Shown here: one piece after another, positions 8,482 to 18,031 of the stretch
Layout of the letters: the number at the start of each line of letters is the position of its first letter
Position numbering within the stretch: position 1 is the first letter of the stretch
Source of the DNA: an uncultured Lachnospiraceae bacterium
Lineage (GTDB): Bacteria > Bacillota > Clostridia > Lachnospirales > Lachnospiraceae
Reading direction: 5' to 3'
Assembly: GCA_937920345.1 (NCBI GenBank)
Contig: CALGVA010000003.1
Span: forward strand, 1 to 64,000
Length of the DNA: 64,000 nt
Translations under genes and position numbers: made by a program
The notes under the pieces: generated by a model
Seen by the model: only the letters and a program-made list of their open reading frames with translations
What the model was told of the DNA's origin: nothing
Database searches by the model: none

Positions 8482-9648
8482 TTATAAATCTTTCAGCCTG
8501 ATTCCCCTTGCAACACTTAAGACAAGCCCCATCTCTATGAGCAGGAACATGACCGAGGAGCCGCCGTAACTGATGAAAGGAAGCGATATTCCCGTGTTCG
8601 GAATGGTATTGGTCACCACCGCAATATTCAGGATCACCTGGATTGAGATATGCCCCATTACCCCTACCACAAGCAGCGCACCGAACAGATCCGGCGCATT
8701 GTTTGCAATCACCATGAACCGCCAGATCAGCAGAATGAACATAATGATCACGGCAAAACCGCCGAACAGACCCAGTTCCTCACATATAATGGAGAAAATC
8801 ATATCATTCTGTGCCTCCGGCAGAAAACCGAGCTTCTGCATACTGGCACCAAGCCCCTTGCCCAATACGCCGCCCGATCCTATGGCGTAGAGCGCCTGAA
8901 TGGTCTGAAACCCTTTACCGCTGGCGTAAGCCTCCGGGTCCAGCCAGGCCAGAATACGCGCACCGCGGAAATCCAGACTATCGACCTGCGATGCCGCCAT
9001 CTGCACAATGGCAAACACGACCGCCGCCGCACCTATAAGCGTCGCTATGCCCAGCAGAATAAACCGTTTGTAATCCGGACACGAGACAAACAGCATGAGC
9101 ACCGCAATGCCTACGACGATGATCGCCGAACTCATGTTCTGCGTGATCTTCCACAACATGAGCGCAATCGGCATGGGCACCAGCAGAACCATCCAGAACC
9201 CTTTGCGGTATCGGATCTGCTTGCCCATGGTACAGATCATGCTCGAAAGGAACAGGATCATGCATAACTTCGCAACTTCCGCCGGCTGCAGCGAAAGCGG
9301 TCCTATGTACAGCCATCTCTTCGCGCCGTGGGACTCATGCCCGAAAGGAATGATCAATAGAATCAGCACCACAGACACAATATAGCCGATCACCGCAAAG
9401 CGCTCCCAGAAATGATACGGAATATTCGCCACCACCAGCATAGCGATCAGCCCCAGTATGGTAGCGAACAACTGCTTCTTCAGATAGTATGCCGCGTCAT
9501 TGAGATCGAGCGCCGCCTCATAAGAACTGGTGGAATACACCATAATCAGTCCGAACCCCAGCAGAAACAGAACGATGAACAACAGACTGTAATCCATGAA
9601 ATTTTCACTATTTTGTTGTCTTCTCCGGGAAGAATTTCTCTGTGCCAC
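8482..9648 (-). CDS. ftsW: SEDS-family peptidoglycan polymerase FtsW (or SpoVE)
   Basis: 388-aa polytopic membrane protein of the SEDS (shape, elongation, division, sporulation) family, about ten membrane segments. It has the family signature in the C-terminal third (GISLPFISYGGSSVMFLL) and the periplasmic-loop region with AKRWLYIGPLSLQPAEVAKL. It polymerises lipid II together with a class B PBP. It starts at GTG 9648, immediately after the murD stop codon, with GGAGG 10 nt upstream inside murD, so translation is probably coupled. The vegetative FtsW and sporulation SpoVE cannot be separated by sequence inspection. The cluster position favours a septal role. Confidence 0.9.
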   Translation of the reverse strand: MAQRNSSRRRQQNSENFMDYSLLFIVLFLLGFGLIMVYSTSSYEAALDLNDAAYYLKKQLFATILGLIAMLVVANIPYHFWERFAVIGYIVSVVLILLIIPFGHESHGAKRWLYIGPLSLQPAEVAKLCMILFLSSMICTMGKQIRYRKGFWMVLLVPMPIALMLWKITQNMSSAIIVVGIAVLMLFVSCPDYKRFILLGIATLIGAAAVVFAIVQMAASQVDSLDFRGARILAWLDPEAYASGKGFQTIQALYAIGSGGVLGKGLGASMQKLGFLPEAQNDMIFSIICEELGLFGGFAVIIMFILLIWRFMVIANNAPDLFGALLVVGVMGHISIQVILNIAVVTNTIPNTGISLPFISYGGSSVMFLLIEMGLVLSVARGIRLKDL

Positions 9649-11037
9649 TTATTCTGCATCCTCCAGTCGGTTTACGAGTTCTTTAAAAATCTGTCCCCTG
9701 ACCTCATAATTCGGAAACATGCCCCAGCTTGCACATGCCGGCGAAAGCAGTACCGCATCTCCGCTCTCTGCCTGACTGACACAGATCCCGAATGCCTCCT
9801 CAAACGTATCCGCCAGAATCACGTTTTCTACACCGTGCCTTCTCGCACAGTCTGCAATCTTATCCCTCGTCTGTCCGATCAGAACCAGACACTTGACTTT
9901 ACCGTCAAAAGCCTCGATCCACTCGTCATACTCACTCTGCTTATCATAACCGCCGCCGATCAGTACCGTAGGTTTACTCATCGCCTTGATTCCCTGGATC
10001 GCCGCATCCGGGTTCGTTCCTTTAGAGTCATTATAATAGTCCACGCCGCGTTTGGTCGCCACGTATTCTATCCGGTGCTCTACTGCACGAAATTGTCTGA
10101 CCACGGACAGAATCGTCTCCATGGGCACGCCCATCTCCTGCGTGATCGCAATCGCCGCCATCACGTTTTCCACATTGCACATACCGACCAGATTCATCTC
10201 ATGAATATCCAGAAGTCTGGTCACCTCACCGTTCTTGACCAGACAGATATCGTCGCCGTCCAGATAGTAGCCTTCTTCCGGCTTCGCCGCCGAAGAAAAC
10301 CATACCACACGCGCCGGACATCTGCTTCCGAAATCCTTCGTGTATGCATTGTCATAGTTGAGCACACAGGTCTGCTCTCTGGTCTGATTCATGGCAATAC
10401 CTTCCTTGGCCGCCGCATAATTCTCCATTGTATGATGCCTGTTCAGATGATCCGGCGTAATATTCAGAATCACCGATACATCCGGCCTGAAACGCTCAAC
10501 CGTCTCTAACTGAAAGCTGCTGATCTCCGCCACCGTCACAGTCTCCTCTGTGGCATCAAGCGCCGTCAGTGTATAGGGATTACCAATGTTACCCACCACA
10601 TCCACATCATTGCAGTACGCGGACATGATCTCGCCTACCAGCGTGGTAGTCGTCGTCTTCCCGTTCGTGCCTGTGATACCGATCACGCGTCCACGCCCTA
10701 TTCGGTAGGCAAGCTCAATCTCACCCCAGATCGCAATCCCCTTTGCCCGAAATGCCTCCACAAACGCGGTGTCCGTCGGCACACCGGGGCTGAGCACCAC
10801 CAGGCAGACCTGCGCGGACACTTCCTCCGGCAGTTCGCCGAGCACGATCTGTATCTGCATATCCCGGGGCAGCTTCGCTCTGATCTCCTCCCGGTCAAGT
10901 TTGTCGTTGGCATCATAAAGTACCGGCTCCACACCCACATGCTGTAACACTTTCACTGCACCGATCCCGCTGATTCCCGAACCGACGACCAGTACCTTTT
11001 TACCCCGTAGATCATTTATACTCTCTATCTTTTCCAT
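9649..11037 (-). CDS. murD: UDP-N-acetylmuramoylalanine--D-glutamate ligase
   Basis: Cytoplasmic ATP-dependent Mur ligase adding D-Glu to UDP-MurNAc-L-Ala. 462 aa with a Rossmann-like N-terminus (KKVLVVGSGISGIGAVKVL), the ATP-binding GITGTNGKTTTTTLV, the central NITPDHLNRH, and the C-terminal NDSKGTNPDAA. ATG 11037 lies 16 bp after the mraY stop. It is directly followed by ftsW with no gap. Confidence 0.96.
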   Translation of the reverse strand: MEKIESINDLRGKKVLVVGSGISGIGAVKVLQHVGVEPVLYDANDKLDREEIRAKLPRDMQIQIVLGELPEEVSAQVCLVVLSPGVPTDTAFVEAFRAKGIAIWGEIELAYRIGRGRVIGITGTNGKTTTTTLVGEIMSAYCNDVDVVGNIGNPYTLTALDATEETVTVAEISSFQLETVERFRPDVSVILNITPDHLNRHHTMENYAAAKEGIAMNQTREQTCVLNYDNAYTKDFGSRCPARVVWFSSAAKPEEGYYLDGDDICLVKNGEVTRLLDIHEMNLVGMCNVENVMAAIAITQEMGVPMETILSVVRQFRAVEHRIEYVATKRGVDYYNDSKGTNPDAAIQGIKAMSKPTVLIGGGYDKQSEYDEWIEAFDGKVKCLVLIGQTRDKIADCARRHGVENVILADTFEEAFGICVSQAESGDAVLLSPACASWGMFPNYEVRGQIFKELVNRLEDAE

Positions 11038-11053
11038 ATCCTGTTATCCCCTC

Positions 11054-12016
11054 TCAGACCCAGACGCCTATAAGCGCCACCAGACACAGCAGCGCCGTCA
11101 CGATCGAAAACACGGCTACCACTCTGGTCTCCGCCCAACCGCACAGTTCGAAGTGATGATGGATCGGCGCCATCTTGAAAATACGCTTGCCGCCGCTCAT
11201 CTTGAAATAAGTAACCTGTATGATGACCGAAAGCACTTCTATCATATAGATAAATCCCACAATCACAATAAAAAGAGGCATCTGCATCATATACGCCGCA
11301 GCCGCCACAAAACCGCCCAGTGCAAGGGAACCCGTGTCTCCCATAAACACACTGGCAGGATATACATTAAACAGCAGAAACCCGAGCAGCGCTCCTACCA
11401 CCGCGCAGGTGACCGGCTCGATCCCGCTTTCCGTACCGATCGCCACCACACTGAAGAACGTTGCGACCAGCACCGTGACAGAGCTTGCCAGACCGTCCAG
11501 ACCGTCGGTAAAATTCGTCCCGTTGACCGTACCGATCACAATAAAGAACAACAGCGGAATATTCGCCCACCCAAAATCCAGATATACGCCATCAAGAAAA
11601 GGCACCTTCATTGCGAGAGAGACATCCGTATAATGCAGCAGATAAAAAGCAAAAACTCCCGTCACCACGATCTGCATTCCAAATTTCTGCCACGCTCTAA
11701 GCCCCATAGAGCGCTTCAATACGACTTTAATGTAATCGTCCAGAAATCCAACCAGACCAAATCCCAGCGTAAGGAACAGGATCGGAATCATCTTCGGATA
11801 GTCCCGTACAAAAAAGAGCGAAGTAATTAAAACACTGACCAGAATCAGGATACCACCCATCGTCGGCGTGCCGTTCTTTTTCAAATGGCTCTCCGGTCCT
11901 TCCTCCCTGACCGTCTGCCCGACCTTAAGCCGCCGCAGGAAAGGGATCACCATCGGTCCCATCACCACACTGATCGCAAAAGATATCAACACCGCCATTA
12001 AAATCGTAGAATTCAT
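11054..12016 (-). CDS. mraY: Phospho-N-acetylmuramoyl-pentapeptide transferase
   Basis: Integral membrane enzyme that makes lipid I from UDP-MurNAc-pentapeptide and undecaprenyl phosphate. 320 aa with about ten membrane segments, the early motif GTPTMGGI, the aspartate-rich FLDDYIKV and NFTDGLDGLA, and the cytoplasmic HHHFE motif (MAPIHHHFELCGWAE). ATG 12016 follows GGAGG. A longer reading frame to 12097 runs back into a repeat and is not credible. A 304-bp repeat-rich gap separates it from the upstream PBP gene. Confidence 0.96.
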   Translation of the reverse strand: MNSTILMAVLISFAISVVMGPMVIPFLRRLKVGQTVREEGPESHLKKNGTPTMGGILILVSVLITSLFFVRDYPKMIPILFLTLGFGLVGFLDDYIKVVLKRSMGLRAWQKFGMQIVVTGVFAFYLLHYTDVSLAMKVPFLDGVYLDFGWANIPLLFFIVIGTVNGTNFTDGLDGLASSVTVLVATFFSVVAIGTESGIEPVTCAVVGALLGFLLFNVYPASVFMGDTGSLALGGFVAAAAYMMQMPLFIVIVGFIYMIEVLSVIIQVTYFKMSGGKRIFKMAPIHHHFELCGWAETRVVAVFSIVTALLCLVALIGVWV

Positions 12017-12063
12017 ATTTCCTCCGTTATACGCTTCCTGTTCGAAAGCCGCCCTATGTCCTC

Positions 12064-12326
12064 CTACCGAGAACAGCTCTGCTGTTCTCGCGGACATAAC
12101 TTAGTTATACTTAGTCTGTACTCTTCACTGCCTTAGTGCAACTTCATGCTCCCTACCGAGAACAGCCCCGCTGTTCTCGCGGACATGATTTAGTTGCTCT
12201 TAGGCTGTGTTCTTTACAGCCTTAGTGCAACTTCTTGCTCCTACCGAGAACAGCCCCGCTGTTCTCGCGGACATGATTTAGTTGCTCTTAGGCTGTGTTC
12301 TTTACAGCCTTAGTGCAACTTCATGT
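12064..12326. repeat. Three tandem 88-89-bp units, each with two hairpins
   Basis: Units start CTACCGAGAACAG at 12064, 12153 and 12241. Copies 2 and 3 are nearly identical and copy 1 is more diverged. Each contains the palindrome CGAGAACAGC-(3 nt)-GCTGTTCTCG (12068-12090 in copy 1). Copies 2 and 3 also have a long hairpin that on the minus strand pairs AGTTGC..CT.AGGCTGT with ACAGCCT.AG.GCAACT. The array fills almost all the gap between the 583-aa PBP gene and mraY, within the dcw transcript. No poly-T run follows, so a structural or processing role is as likely as termination. Confidence 0.85.
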
Positions 12327-14072
12327 CTTATTATAGTCCATCTTCTCCAAATATGGAAGAATGTTTTCAAAAAGCTGCCGCACCACCGGCGCGGCGATCT
12401 GCCCGCCGTAATATGTGCCCTGTGGATTATTAATGATTGCGACTGCCAGCACCTGCGGGTTATCCGCCGGCGCAAATCCTAAGAAAGAGGCAATGTATCT
12501 GCCGCTTCCTCTGGGCAGGGTCTGGCTGGTCGCCGTCTTGCCGCCGACACGGTAGCCTTCCACGGCGCCGTTTCTGCCGCTTCCCTCCGCCACCACCTGC
12601 TCCAGTATGTATCGCATTGTCGCGGACGTCTCCTCCGAAACCACATGTTCCCTGACCGGATAGCTGAAGACTTTGGAATTACTGCCGTCGCTGTCCGCCA
12701 CCTTTACGCCGAAATGCGGCGTAATCCGTCTGCCGCCGTTGATGATGGAAGAAGCCGTCACCGCAAGCTGGATCGGTGTGATCTGAAAAGACTGGCCGAA
12801 AGAAATAGTCGCCAGTTCCACCGGCCCGATATTATCCACATTATGCATGATGGTGCCCGCCTCGCCCGGCAGGTCTATTCCCGTCTTATCCAGCAGACCG
12901 AACTGCCGGAAATAGGAATAGTACTTCTCCACGCCGATCCTCTGTCCGACGGTAATAAATACGGGGTTACAGGAATTCATCGTCCCCTGTACGAAATCCT
13001 CTGCCCCGTGTCCGCCCACTTTATGACATCGGATCTTACGGTCCTCCACCATAATAAATCCCGGACAATTAAAGGTATCCGTGGTCTTGACTGCTCCCGA
13101 TTCCAGACCGGCGGCAGCCGTCACGATCTTAAAAGTCGATCCCGGCTCATACGTATCATTGATACAGCCGTTGCGCCACATGCCGTTTAGCAGTTCCTGC
13201 CTTTTCTCCTCACTGATGCCTTCACTTTCTATCCCTTCCGGCAGTGTATACGGATCATTCAAATTAAATTCCGGCACATTGACCATAGCATAGATCTCGC
13301 CATTTTGGGGATTCATCACGAGGATGGACACGCTGGCGGCCTCTTTCGTTTCCATGGTCTGCAGTGCAAGCTGTGTCGCGTAACTCTGGATATTCATATC
13401 CAGGCTGACATAGAGGTCCTGCCCGCCTACGGGCTCCACTCTCTCTTCTCCCGCCTCGGCAACCTCCACCCCTTTAGCATCGGTCACCGTTAAGATCGTT
13501 CCCGCTTCTCCCTGCAAATATTCCTCATAGATCACTTCCAGCCCGATAATGCCCTGATTATCCCCTCCGGTGAATCCGAGCACTTTAGAGCCTAAAGAAT
13601 CATACGGATAATAACGCTTATAATCCTCATCCACTTTTACACCCGCAAGATCGTATCCTCTTATAGCATCGCCGATGCTCTTATCCACATTACTTTTGAT
13701 TTTCTCTATGGAAGAATACTTTTCCACCCTTTTACGGACATACTCTTCCGACAGTCCCAGTTCCTTACACAGCATCGCAATCACTTCTTCCGGCTCTGTG
13801 ATCTGGCTGTGGATGACCGATATGGTACACACAGTCTTATTATCCGCCAGTATCTTGCCTTCCGAATCTATGATCCTGCCCCTTGCCGCTTTAATGCTTC
13901 TCTCCCGCTCATGCAGTTCTTTTGCTCTCATCGTATAATACTCTGACCGGAAGACCATCAGATATACCAGTCTTCCCATTAAGATGCCGAACACGATCAG
14001 ACACAGGAACATCACCACCACAGTCTTGCTTCTGTGATACGTCTTGTGCAGGTGCGGTATATCGTCCATCAT
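12321..14072 (-). CDS. Class B penicillin-binding protein (FtsI/SpoVD family), shorter copy
   Basis: 583-aa bitopic transpeptidase: a membrane anchor near residues 15-38 (VVVMFLCLIVFGILMGRLVYL), a dimerisation domain, then the transpeptidase domain. The active-site serine is in PGSTFKIV and the second motif is MNSCNP. The third motif reads GGKTATSQ, where most class B PBPs have KTG. No PASTA domain is present. It cross-links septal or spore peptidoglycan with a SEDS partner. It is the second of two tandem paralogues, 69 bp after the longer one. One is presumably division-specific FtsI/PbpB and the other SpoVD; I cannot assign which. ATG 14072 has GAGG 8 nt upstream. Confidence 0.88.
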   Translation of the reverse strand: MMDDIPHLHKTYHRSKTVVVMFLCLIVFGILMGRLVYLMVFRSEYYTMRAKELHERERSIKAARGRIIDSEGKILADNKTVCTISVIHSQITEPEEVIAMLCKELGLSEEYVRKRVEKYSSIEKIKSNVDKSIGDAIRGYDLAGVKVDEDYKRYYPYDSLGSKVLGFTGGDNQGIIGLEVIYEEYLQGEAGTILTVTDAKGVEVAEAGEERVEPVGGQDLYVSLDMNIQSYATQLALQTMETKEAASVSILVMNPQNGEIYAMVNVPEFNLNDPYTLPEGIESEGISEEKRQELLNGMWRNGCINDTYEPGSTFKIVTAAAGLESGAVKTTDTFNCPGFIMVEDRKIRCHKVGGHGAEDFVQGTMNSCNPVFITVGQRIGVEKYYSYFRQFGLLDKTGIDLPGEAGTIMHNVDNIGPVELATISFGQSFQITPIQLAVTASSIINGGRRITPHFGVKVADSDGSNSKVFSYPVREHVVSEETSATMRYILEQVVAEGSGRNGAVEGYRVGGKTATSQTLPRGSGRYIASFLGFAPADNPQVLAVAIINNPQGTYYGGQIAAPVVRQLFENILPYLEKMDYNKT

Positions 14073-14141
14073 ACAGAAAACCTCACAAAAAGGTATTAAT
14101 ATAATTTATTACCGTTTTTATGAGGTTATTCTTATTTTGCT

Positions 14142-16418
14142 CTATTCTGTTTCTTCCGGTTCCTCTCCGGTGTCTTCATCGCCTTCTGTCCCCGACTCCA
14201 GATCGCCTTCTATCATGCTGCCGCCATACACCTGCGTGCCAAGTTCAGGATCATACAGATAGCCTGTTTCCGGATCTTTCAGATAGCCTGTCTCCGGGTC
14301 CAGCGGGAAGCTCTTCCATCTCTCCCGTTCGGCCGCCTGTTCCGGCGTCTCCCCTTCCGGCTCCTCCTCTCCCGGTTCGCCTTCCTGCCCGTCTTCTCCG
14401 GTCTGTTCACCGTCGGGCGTAACGGGATTACCTTCCTCATCCGTCTGCGGTTCCTCCTCCGTCTGCTGCGGCGTCCTGATCTGGATCTGCAAAGCATCCA
14501 GTTCTTCCCGCTCCGTATCGCTGAGTTCCTCCGTCATGAAGATATTCAGATAGGGAAGCACCTCCGTCAGCACTTTCCTGACAATCCCTGTGGCAAACCT
14601 CGCATTATCCTGGCTAAACGCATTGGGCCTGTCCACCACCACATAGATCGCGATCTCCGGATCGTCCGCCGGCGCATATCCCAGGAAAGATACCACATAT
14701 TCGTTGTTTTTACGGGGCAGCGTCTCCGCCGTTCCGGTCTTGCCGCCAATCATATATCCTGCCGGTCTCGCGGTCTTGCCCGTACCCTTCTCTCCGGTCA
14801 CCACCGTATTACAGAACTCTTTGATCGTATCGCTGGTGGACTGGGAGATTGTCTGCTTCAGCACCCTCGGCTGAACATTTTCTCTCGTGGCACCGTCCGC
14901 CGTGGTGATCCTGTCCACCACATGGGGTTCATAATAATAGCCGCCGTTGATAAGCGAACAAAACGATGTGATCGTCTGGATCATGGTTGTATTAAATCCC
15001 TGGCCGAAAGAATTGGTGGCCAGTTCCACCGGTCCCATCGTATCTTTCGTATACACCATTGACACCGTGCGCGGCTCACCTGCCAGATCAATATTAGTCT
15101 TTAAACCAAATCCGAACAGATGCTGATAATCCACGAACTGACTTCGCCCAAGCGCAGCCGCCACATGCATCAGCACCACGTTACAGGATCTCTCGATCCC
15201 CTGCTGCACGGTAATATACCCGTCTCCGAACGTCTGATGGCACTTGACCGGCTTCGGCGCGCCCACATCCAGTTCGCCTGTACAGTTGTATGATTCATTG
15301 CCGGTGATCGCACCGCTCTCGATGGCCGCCGCTACCGTGAAAGGCTTCGCTACCGATCCCGGTTCATAAGTATCCACGATGCAGAAGTTCTTCCATAAAG
15401 CATTAAGCTGCAGATACATGGCCTGATCGTCCATGCCGTCTATGACCTCCTGCGTCACATACTCTCCCGTACGCATCCCCTTATCATCCACTAACGGCAT
15501 TCCTAACAGATTCGCCGTATTTCTCGGATCATTCAGATCAAATGCCGGATAACCTGCCATAGCCAGTATACGCCCCGTATCCACCTCCATAATGATACAG
15601 CCGACATTCTCCGCGCCGTTCCCCGGTCTGTAAGCGTCTTTATACTCCTCATTAAATTCTTTCAGATATTTCTCTACGATGCTCTGGACATTCGCGTCTA
15701 TGGACGTCTGGATATTACATCCGTCCTGTGCCGCTATGGTTGTCCGCTCCAGATTGGAATCATCATTCAGGTAGCCGTACTCCCGTCCGTTAATCCCACT
15801 TAATATATCATTATAGTACTCTTCCAGCCCGTATGTACCCCGATTGTCACTGGTCGTAAAACCGATCACATCACATGCCAGAGAACCGTTCGGATATTCT
15901 CTTTTATACTCGCTCTCAAACCACACGCCCTTAATGTTCGCGCCTGCCTCCGGATCATTCGCCAACTCCTGAAAAGCGTTCATTTTCTCATACTCTACGC
16001 GCCTGGCCATAACATAATAAGAAGACTCCGGATGGGATGCGATATAGCCTCTCACCTCGTTCGTGTCTATATTAAAGCACTTCTTAAGCGCGTTTAACGT
16101 CGGTTCCAGATTCTCCTCCTTACGCATCAGGATCTTCGTATCCAGAATGACATTATATACTTTATTGCTGACTGCCAGAATCGTGCCGTTTGAATCCGTG
16201 ATATCACCACGTTTAAAAGGTATTGTCGTTGAGTCATACTCCTGCTGCGACAATACCGCCTTCTTATACTCCTCGCCGTTGTCTCTTGTAATCAGATACA
16301 GCTGTGCGCTGAGTCCTGCAAAAGCCGCCAGTATCATAAGAAATAATACCAGCAGCTTCTTCTGCATTTTAATTGTAAATCTGTTGACGGAACTTCTTCC
16401 GCTTTCCCGACTGCCCAA
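14142..16418 (-). CDS. Class B penicillin-binding protein (FtsI/SpoVD family) with a long acidic tail
   Basis: 758 aa. A basic N-terminus and membrane anchor (LLVLFLMILAAFAGLSAQLYL) precede the dimerisation and transpeptidase domains, with SxxK in PGSVAKPF, SxN in RSCNVV and KTG in GGKTGTAE. After residue about 640 comes an unusual extracytoplasmic tail of some 115 residues. It is rich in Glu, Gly, Thr and Pro, with a short internal repeat (DPETGYLKDPETGYLYDPE), and ends EEPEETE. The family usually ends near the transpeptidase domain or in PASTA domains, so this tail is distinctive. TTG 16418 is chosen as start because AGGTGG lies 5-6 nt upstream. It follows ftsL by 30 bp. Confidence 0.88.
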   Translation of the reverse strand: MGSRESGRSSVNRFTIKMQKKLLVLFLMILAAFAGLSAQLYLITRDNGEEYKKAVLSQQEYDSTTIPFKRGDITDSNGTILAVSNKVYNVILDTKILMRKEENLEPTLNALKKCFNIDTNEVRGYIASHPESSYYVMARRVEYEKMNAFQELANDPEAGANIKGVWFESEYKREYPNGSLACDVIGFTTSDNRGTYGLEEYYNDILSGINGREYGYLNDDSNLERTTIAAQDGCNIQTSIDANVQSIVEKYLKEFNEEYKDAYRPGNGAENVGCIIMEVDTGRILAMAGYPAFDLNDPRNTANLLGMPLVDDKGMRTGEYVTQEVIDGMDDQAMYLQLNALWKNFCIVDTYEPGSVAKPFTVAAAIESGAITGNESYNCTGELDVGAPKPVKCHQTFGDGYITVQQGIERSCNVVLMHVAAALGRSQFVDYQHLFGFGLKTNIDLAGEPRTVSMVYTKDTMGPVELATNSFGQGFNTTMIQTITSFCSLINGGYYYEPHVVDRITTADGATRENVQPRVLKQTISQSTSDTIKEFCNTVVTGEKGTGKTARPAGYMIGGKTGTAETLPRKNNEYVVSFLGYAPADDPEIAIYVVVDRPNAFSQDNARFATGIVRKVLTEVLPYLNIFMTEELSDTEREELDALQIQIRTPQQTEEEPQTDEEGNPVTPDGEQTGEDGQEGEPGEEEPEGETPEQAAERERWKSFPLDPETGYLKDPETGYLYDPELGTQVYGGSMIEGDLESGTEGDEDTGEEPEETE

Positions 16419-16448
16419 ATACCCACCTACTTACAACCGCTGTTTTTC

Positions 16449-16934
16449 TTATTGTGGAATGTCCGCCATCTGCTTGACATAATCATTATTCTCACTTGCA
16501 AAAGAAATGATCTGTCCTTCCTGCGCATACTGCATACCCAGTTCCTGAATCGCGATTCTCTTTACCTCTTCTAAGTTTACACTACTTGTTATTCTACTAT
16601 ATTCCTCATCATTTGCAAGCTTTAAATCATTCAGCTGCTTCTCCAGCGCGGAAATATGTTTTACGCTGCTCGTAATATCTGCCTGCAGACCGATATAATT
16701 CACCAGAGTGATGCCTGTCACCACAAGCGCTGCACATAAGAATACCACATATCCCGCGCTCATATGCTTCGCCTTTTCTCTGTTTTTACGCGCTGTATTA
16801 CTGATTTTTCTCTGAGGCTTTTTCTCAATCTCCCTGGTAACATCTAACTTTCTGACCGCACTGCCCTGTACATAATAACGGTTCCGTCCGTCTGCCGTGC
16901 GGCTTCTGTTCCCTGCTCTGTGTGTTGACGCCAT
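16449..16934 (-). CDS. ftsL: FtsL-like cell division protein
   Basis: 161 aa with a basic cytoplasmic region of about 65 residues, one membrane segment (GYVVFLCAALVVTGITLVNY) and an extracytoplasmic coiled coil (ADITSSVKHISALEKQLNDLK). It ends in a short segment containing IAIQELGMQYA, typical of FtsL/DivIC proteins. Sequence conservation in this family is low, so the call rests on topology and on position between rsmH and the PBP genes. It probably acts with FtsQ to regulate FtsW-PBP. ATG 16934 follows AGGGGA by 10 nt. Confidence 0.82.
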   Translation of the reverse strand: MASTHRAGNRSRTADGRNRYYVQGSAVRKLDVTREIEKKPQRKISNTARKNREKAKHMSAGYVVFLCAALVVTGITLVNYIGLQADITSSVKHISALEKQLNDLKLANDEEYSRITSSVNLEEVKRIAIQELGMQYAQEGQIISFASENNDYVKQMADIPQ

Positions 16935-16991
16935 GTCTGTTCTGTCCCCTCTATCATTTAACTTTTTGACCGCTTCTCTTTATATCCGGTG

Positions 16992-17927
16992 TTATTTCTT
17001 CTCAAACACTCTGAGTTTTGCACTTTTGGCTCTCTTATTATCTGCTACTTCTTCCGCCGACGGCAGAATCGGTTTTCTGGTAATGACCCTGCCCTTAGAT
17101 ATCTGTCCGCATACGCAGACCGGAAAATCCGGCGGACACGTGCACGGATTCTCATTTTTCCGAAAAGCCGACTTCACGATCCTGTCTTCCAGCGAATGAA
17201 AGGTAATGATACAAATCCTTCCTCCCGGATTCAGCAGATCAATCAGATCGTCCAGTGAATCCTTAAGCACCTCCAGTTCCCGGTTGCACTCGATCCGGAT
17301 CGCCTGAAAGGTTCTCTTGGAGGGATGTCCTCCCGTCGCCCTCATCTTCGCGGGAATTGCCGCCCTTATGATCTCATTTAACTCGCCCGTCGTCTCTACG
17401 GGCTTGTCCGCTCTTGCACTGACAATGTGCTTCGCAATGTTTTTAGCGAACTGCTCTTCCCCGTAATCCCTGATTACATGATAGAGCTGCGTCTCCGTAT
17501 ATCCATTCACGATATCCGCAGCTGTCAGAGACTGCCGCAGATCCATCCGCATGTCCAGTGTCGTATCGTATTTATAGGAAAAACCTCTCTCCGCATTGTC
17601 GAGTTGAAAAGAAGATACCCCCAGATCCAGCACGATCCCGTCCACTTTCTCAATCCCGATTCCGCTAATCGCTGTCCTCGCGTTGCAGTAATTATCGCGA
17701 ATCAGCGTCACCTTGCTCTCATAAGGTCTGAGCCTTGCAGCGGCAGCCTCGATCGCGGCCTCGTCCTGGTCGATTCCGATGAGCCTGCCGCTCTCCCCAA
17801 GCGCTCCGGCGACACGGCAAGCATGTCCGCCGCCGCCCAGCGTGCCGTCCACGTAAATTCCGTCCGGCCTGATCTGTAAACTGTCTATTGTTTCCTCTAA
17901 AAGAACCGATGTATGTTTAAATTCCAT
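16992..17927 (-). CDS. rsmH: 16S rRNA (cytosine-1402-N4)-methyltransferase
   Basis: SAM-dependent methyltransferase modifying C1402 in the decoding centre of 16S rRNA. 311 aa with the SAM-binding DGTLGGGGHACRV near the N-terminus, LDLGVSSFQLDNAERGFS in the middle and CIITFHSLEDRIVK near the C-terminus, all characteristic of RsmH/MraW. It is second in the dcw transcript after mraZ. Confidence 0.97.
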   Translation of the reverse strand: MEFKHTSVLLEETIDSLQIRPDGIYVDGTLGGGGHACRVAGALGESGRLIGIDQDEAAIEAAAARLRPYESKVTLIRDNYCNARTAISGIGIEKVDGIVLDLGVSSFQLDNAERGFSYKYDTTLDMRMDLRQSLTAADIVNGYTETQLYHVIRDYGEEQFAKNIAKHIVSARADKPVETTGELNEIIRAAIPAKMRATGGHPSKRTFQAIRIECNRELEVLKDSLDDLIDLLNPGGRICIITFHSLEDRIVKSAFRKNENPCTCPPDFPVCVCGQISKGRVITRKPILPSAEEVADNKRAKSAKLRVFEKK

Positions 17928-18031
17928 CTCTACCTCTGCAGCGAAGCGACAGCACGCACGCCGCTCTGTATATGTAAGCCTTGATTTCTCTTTACCATAT
18001 TCACCGTCATTTACACTGCCGGTGTGTACAT

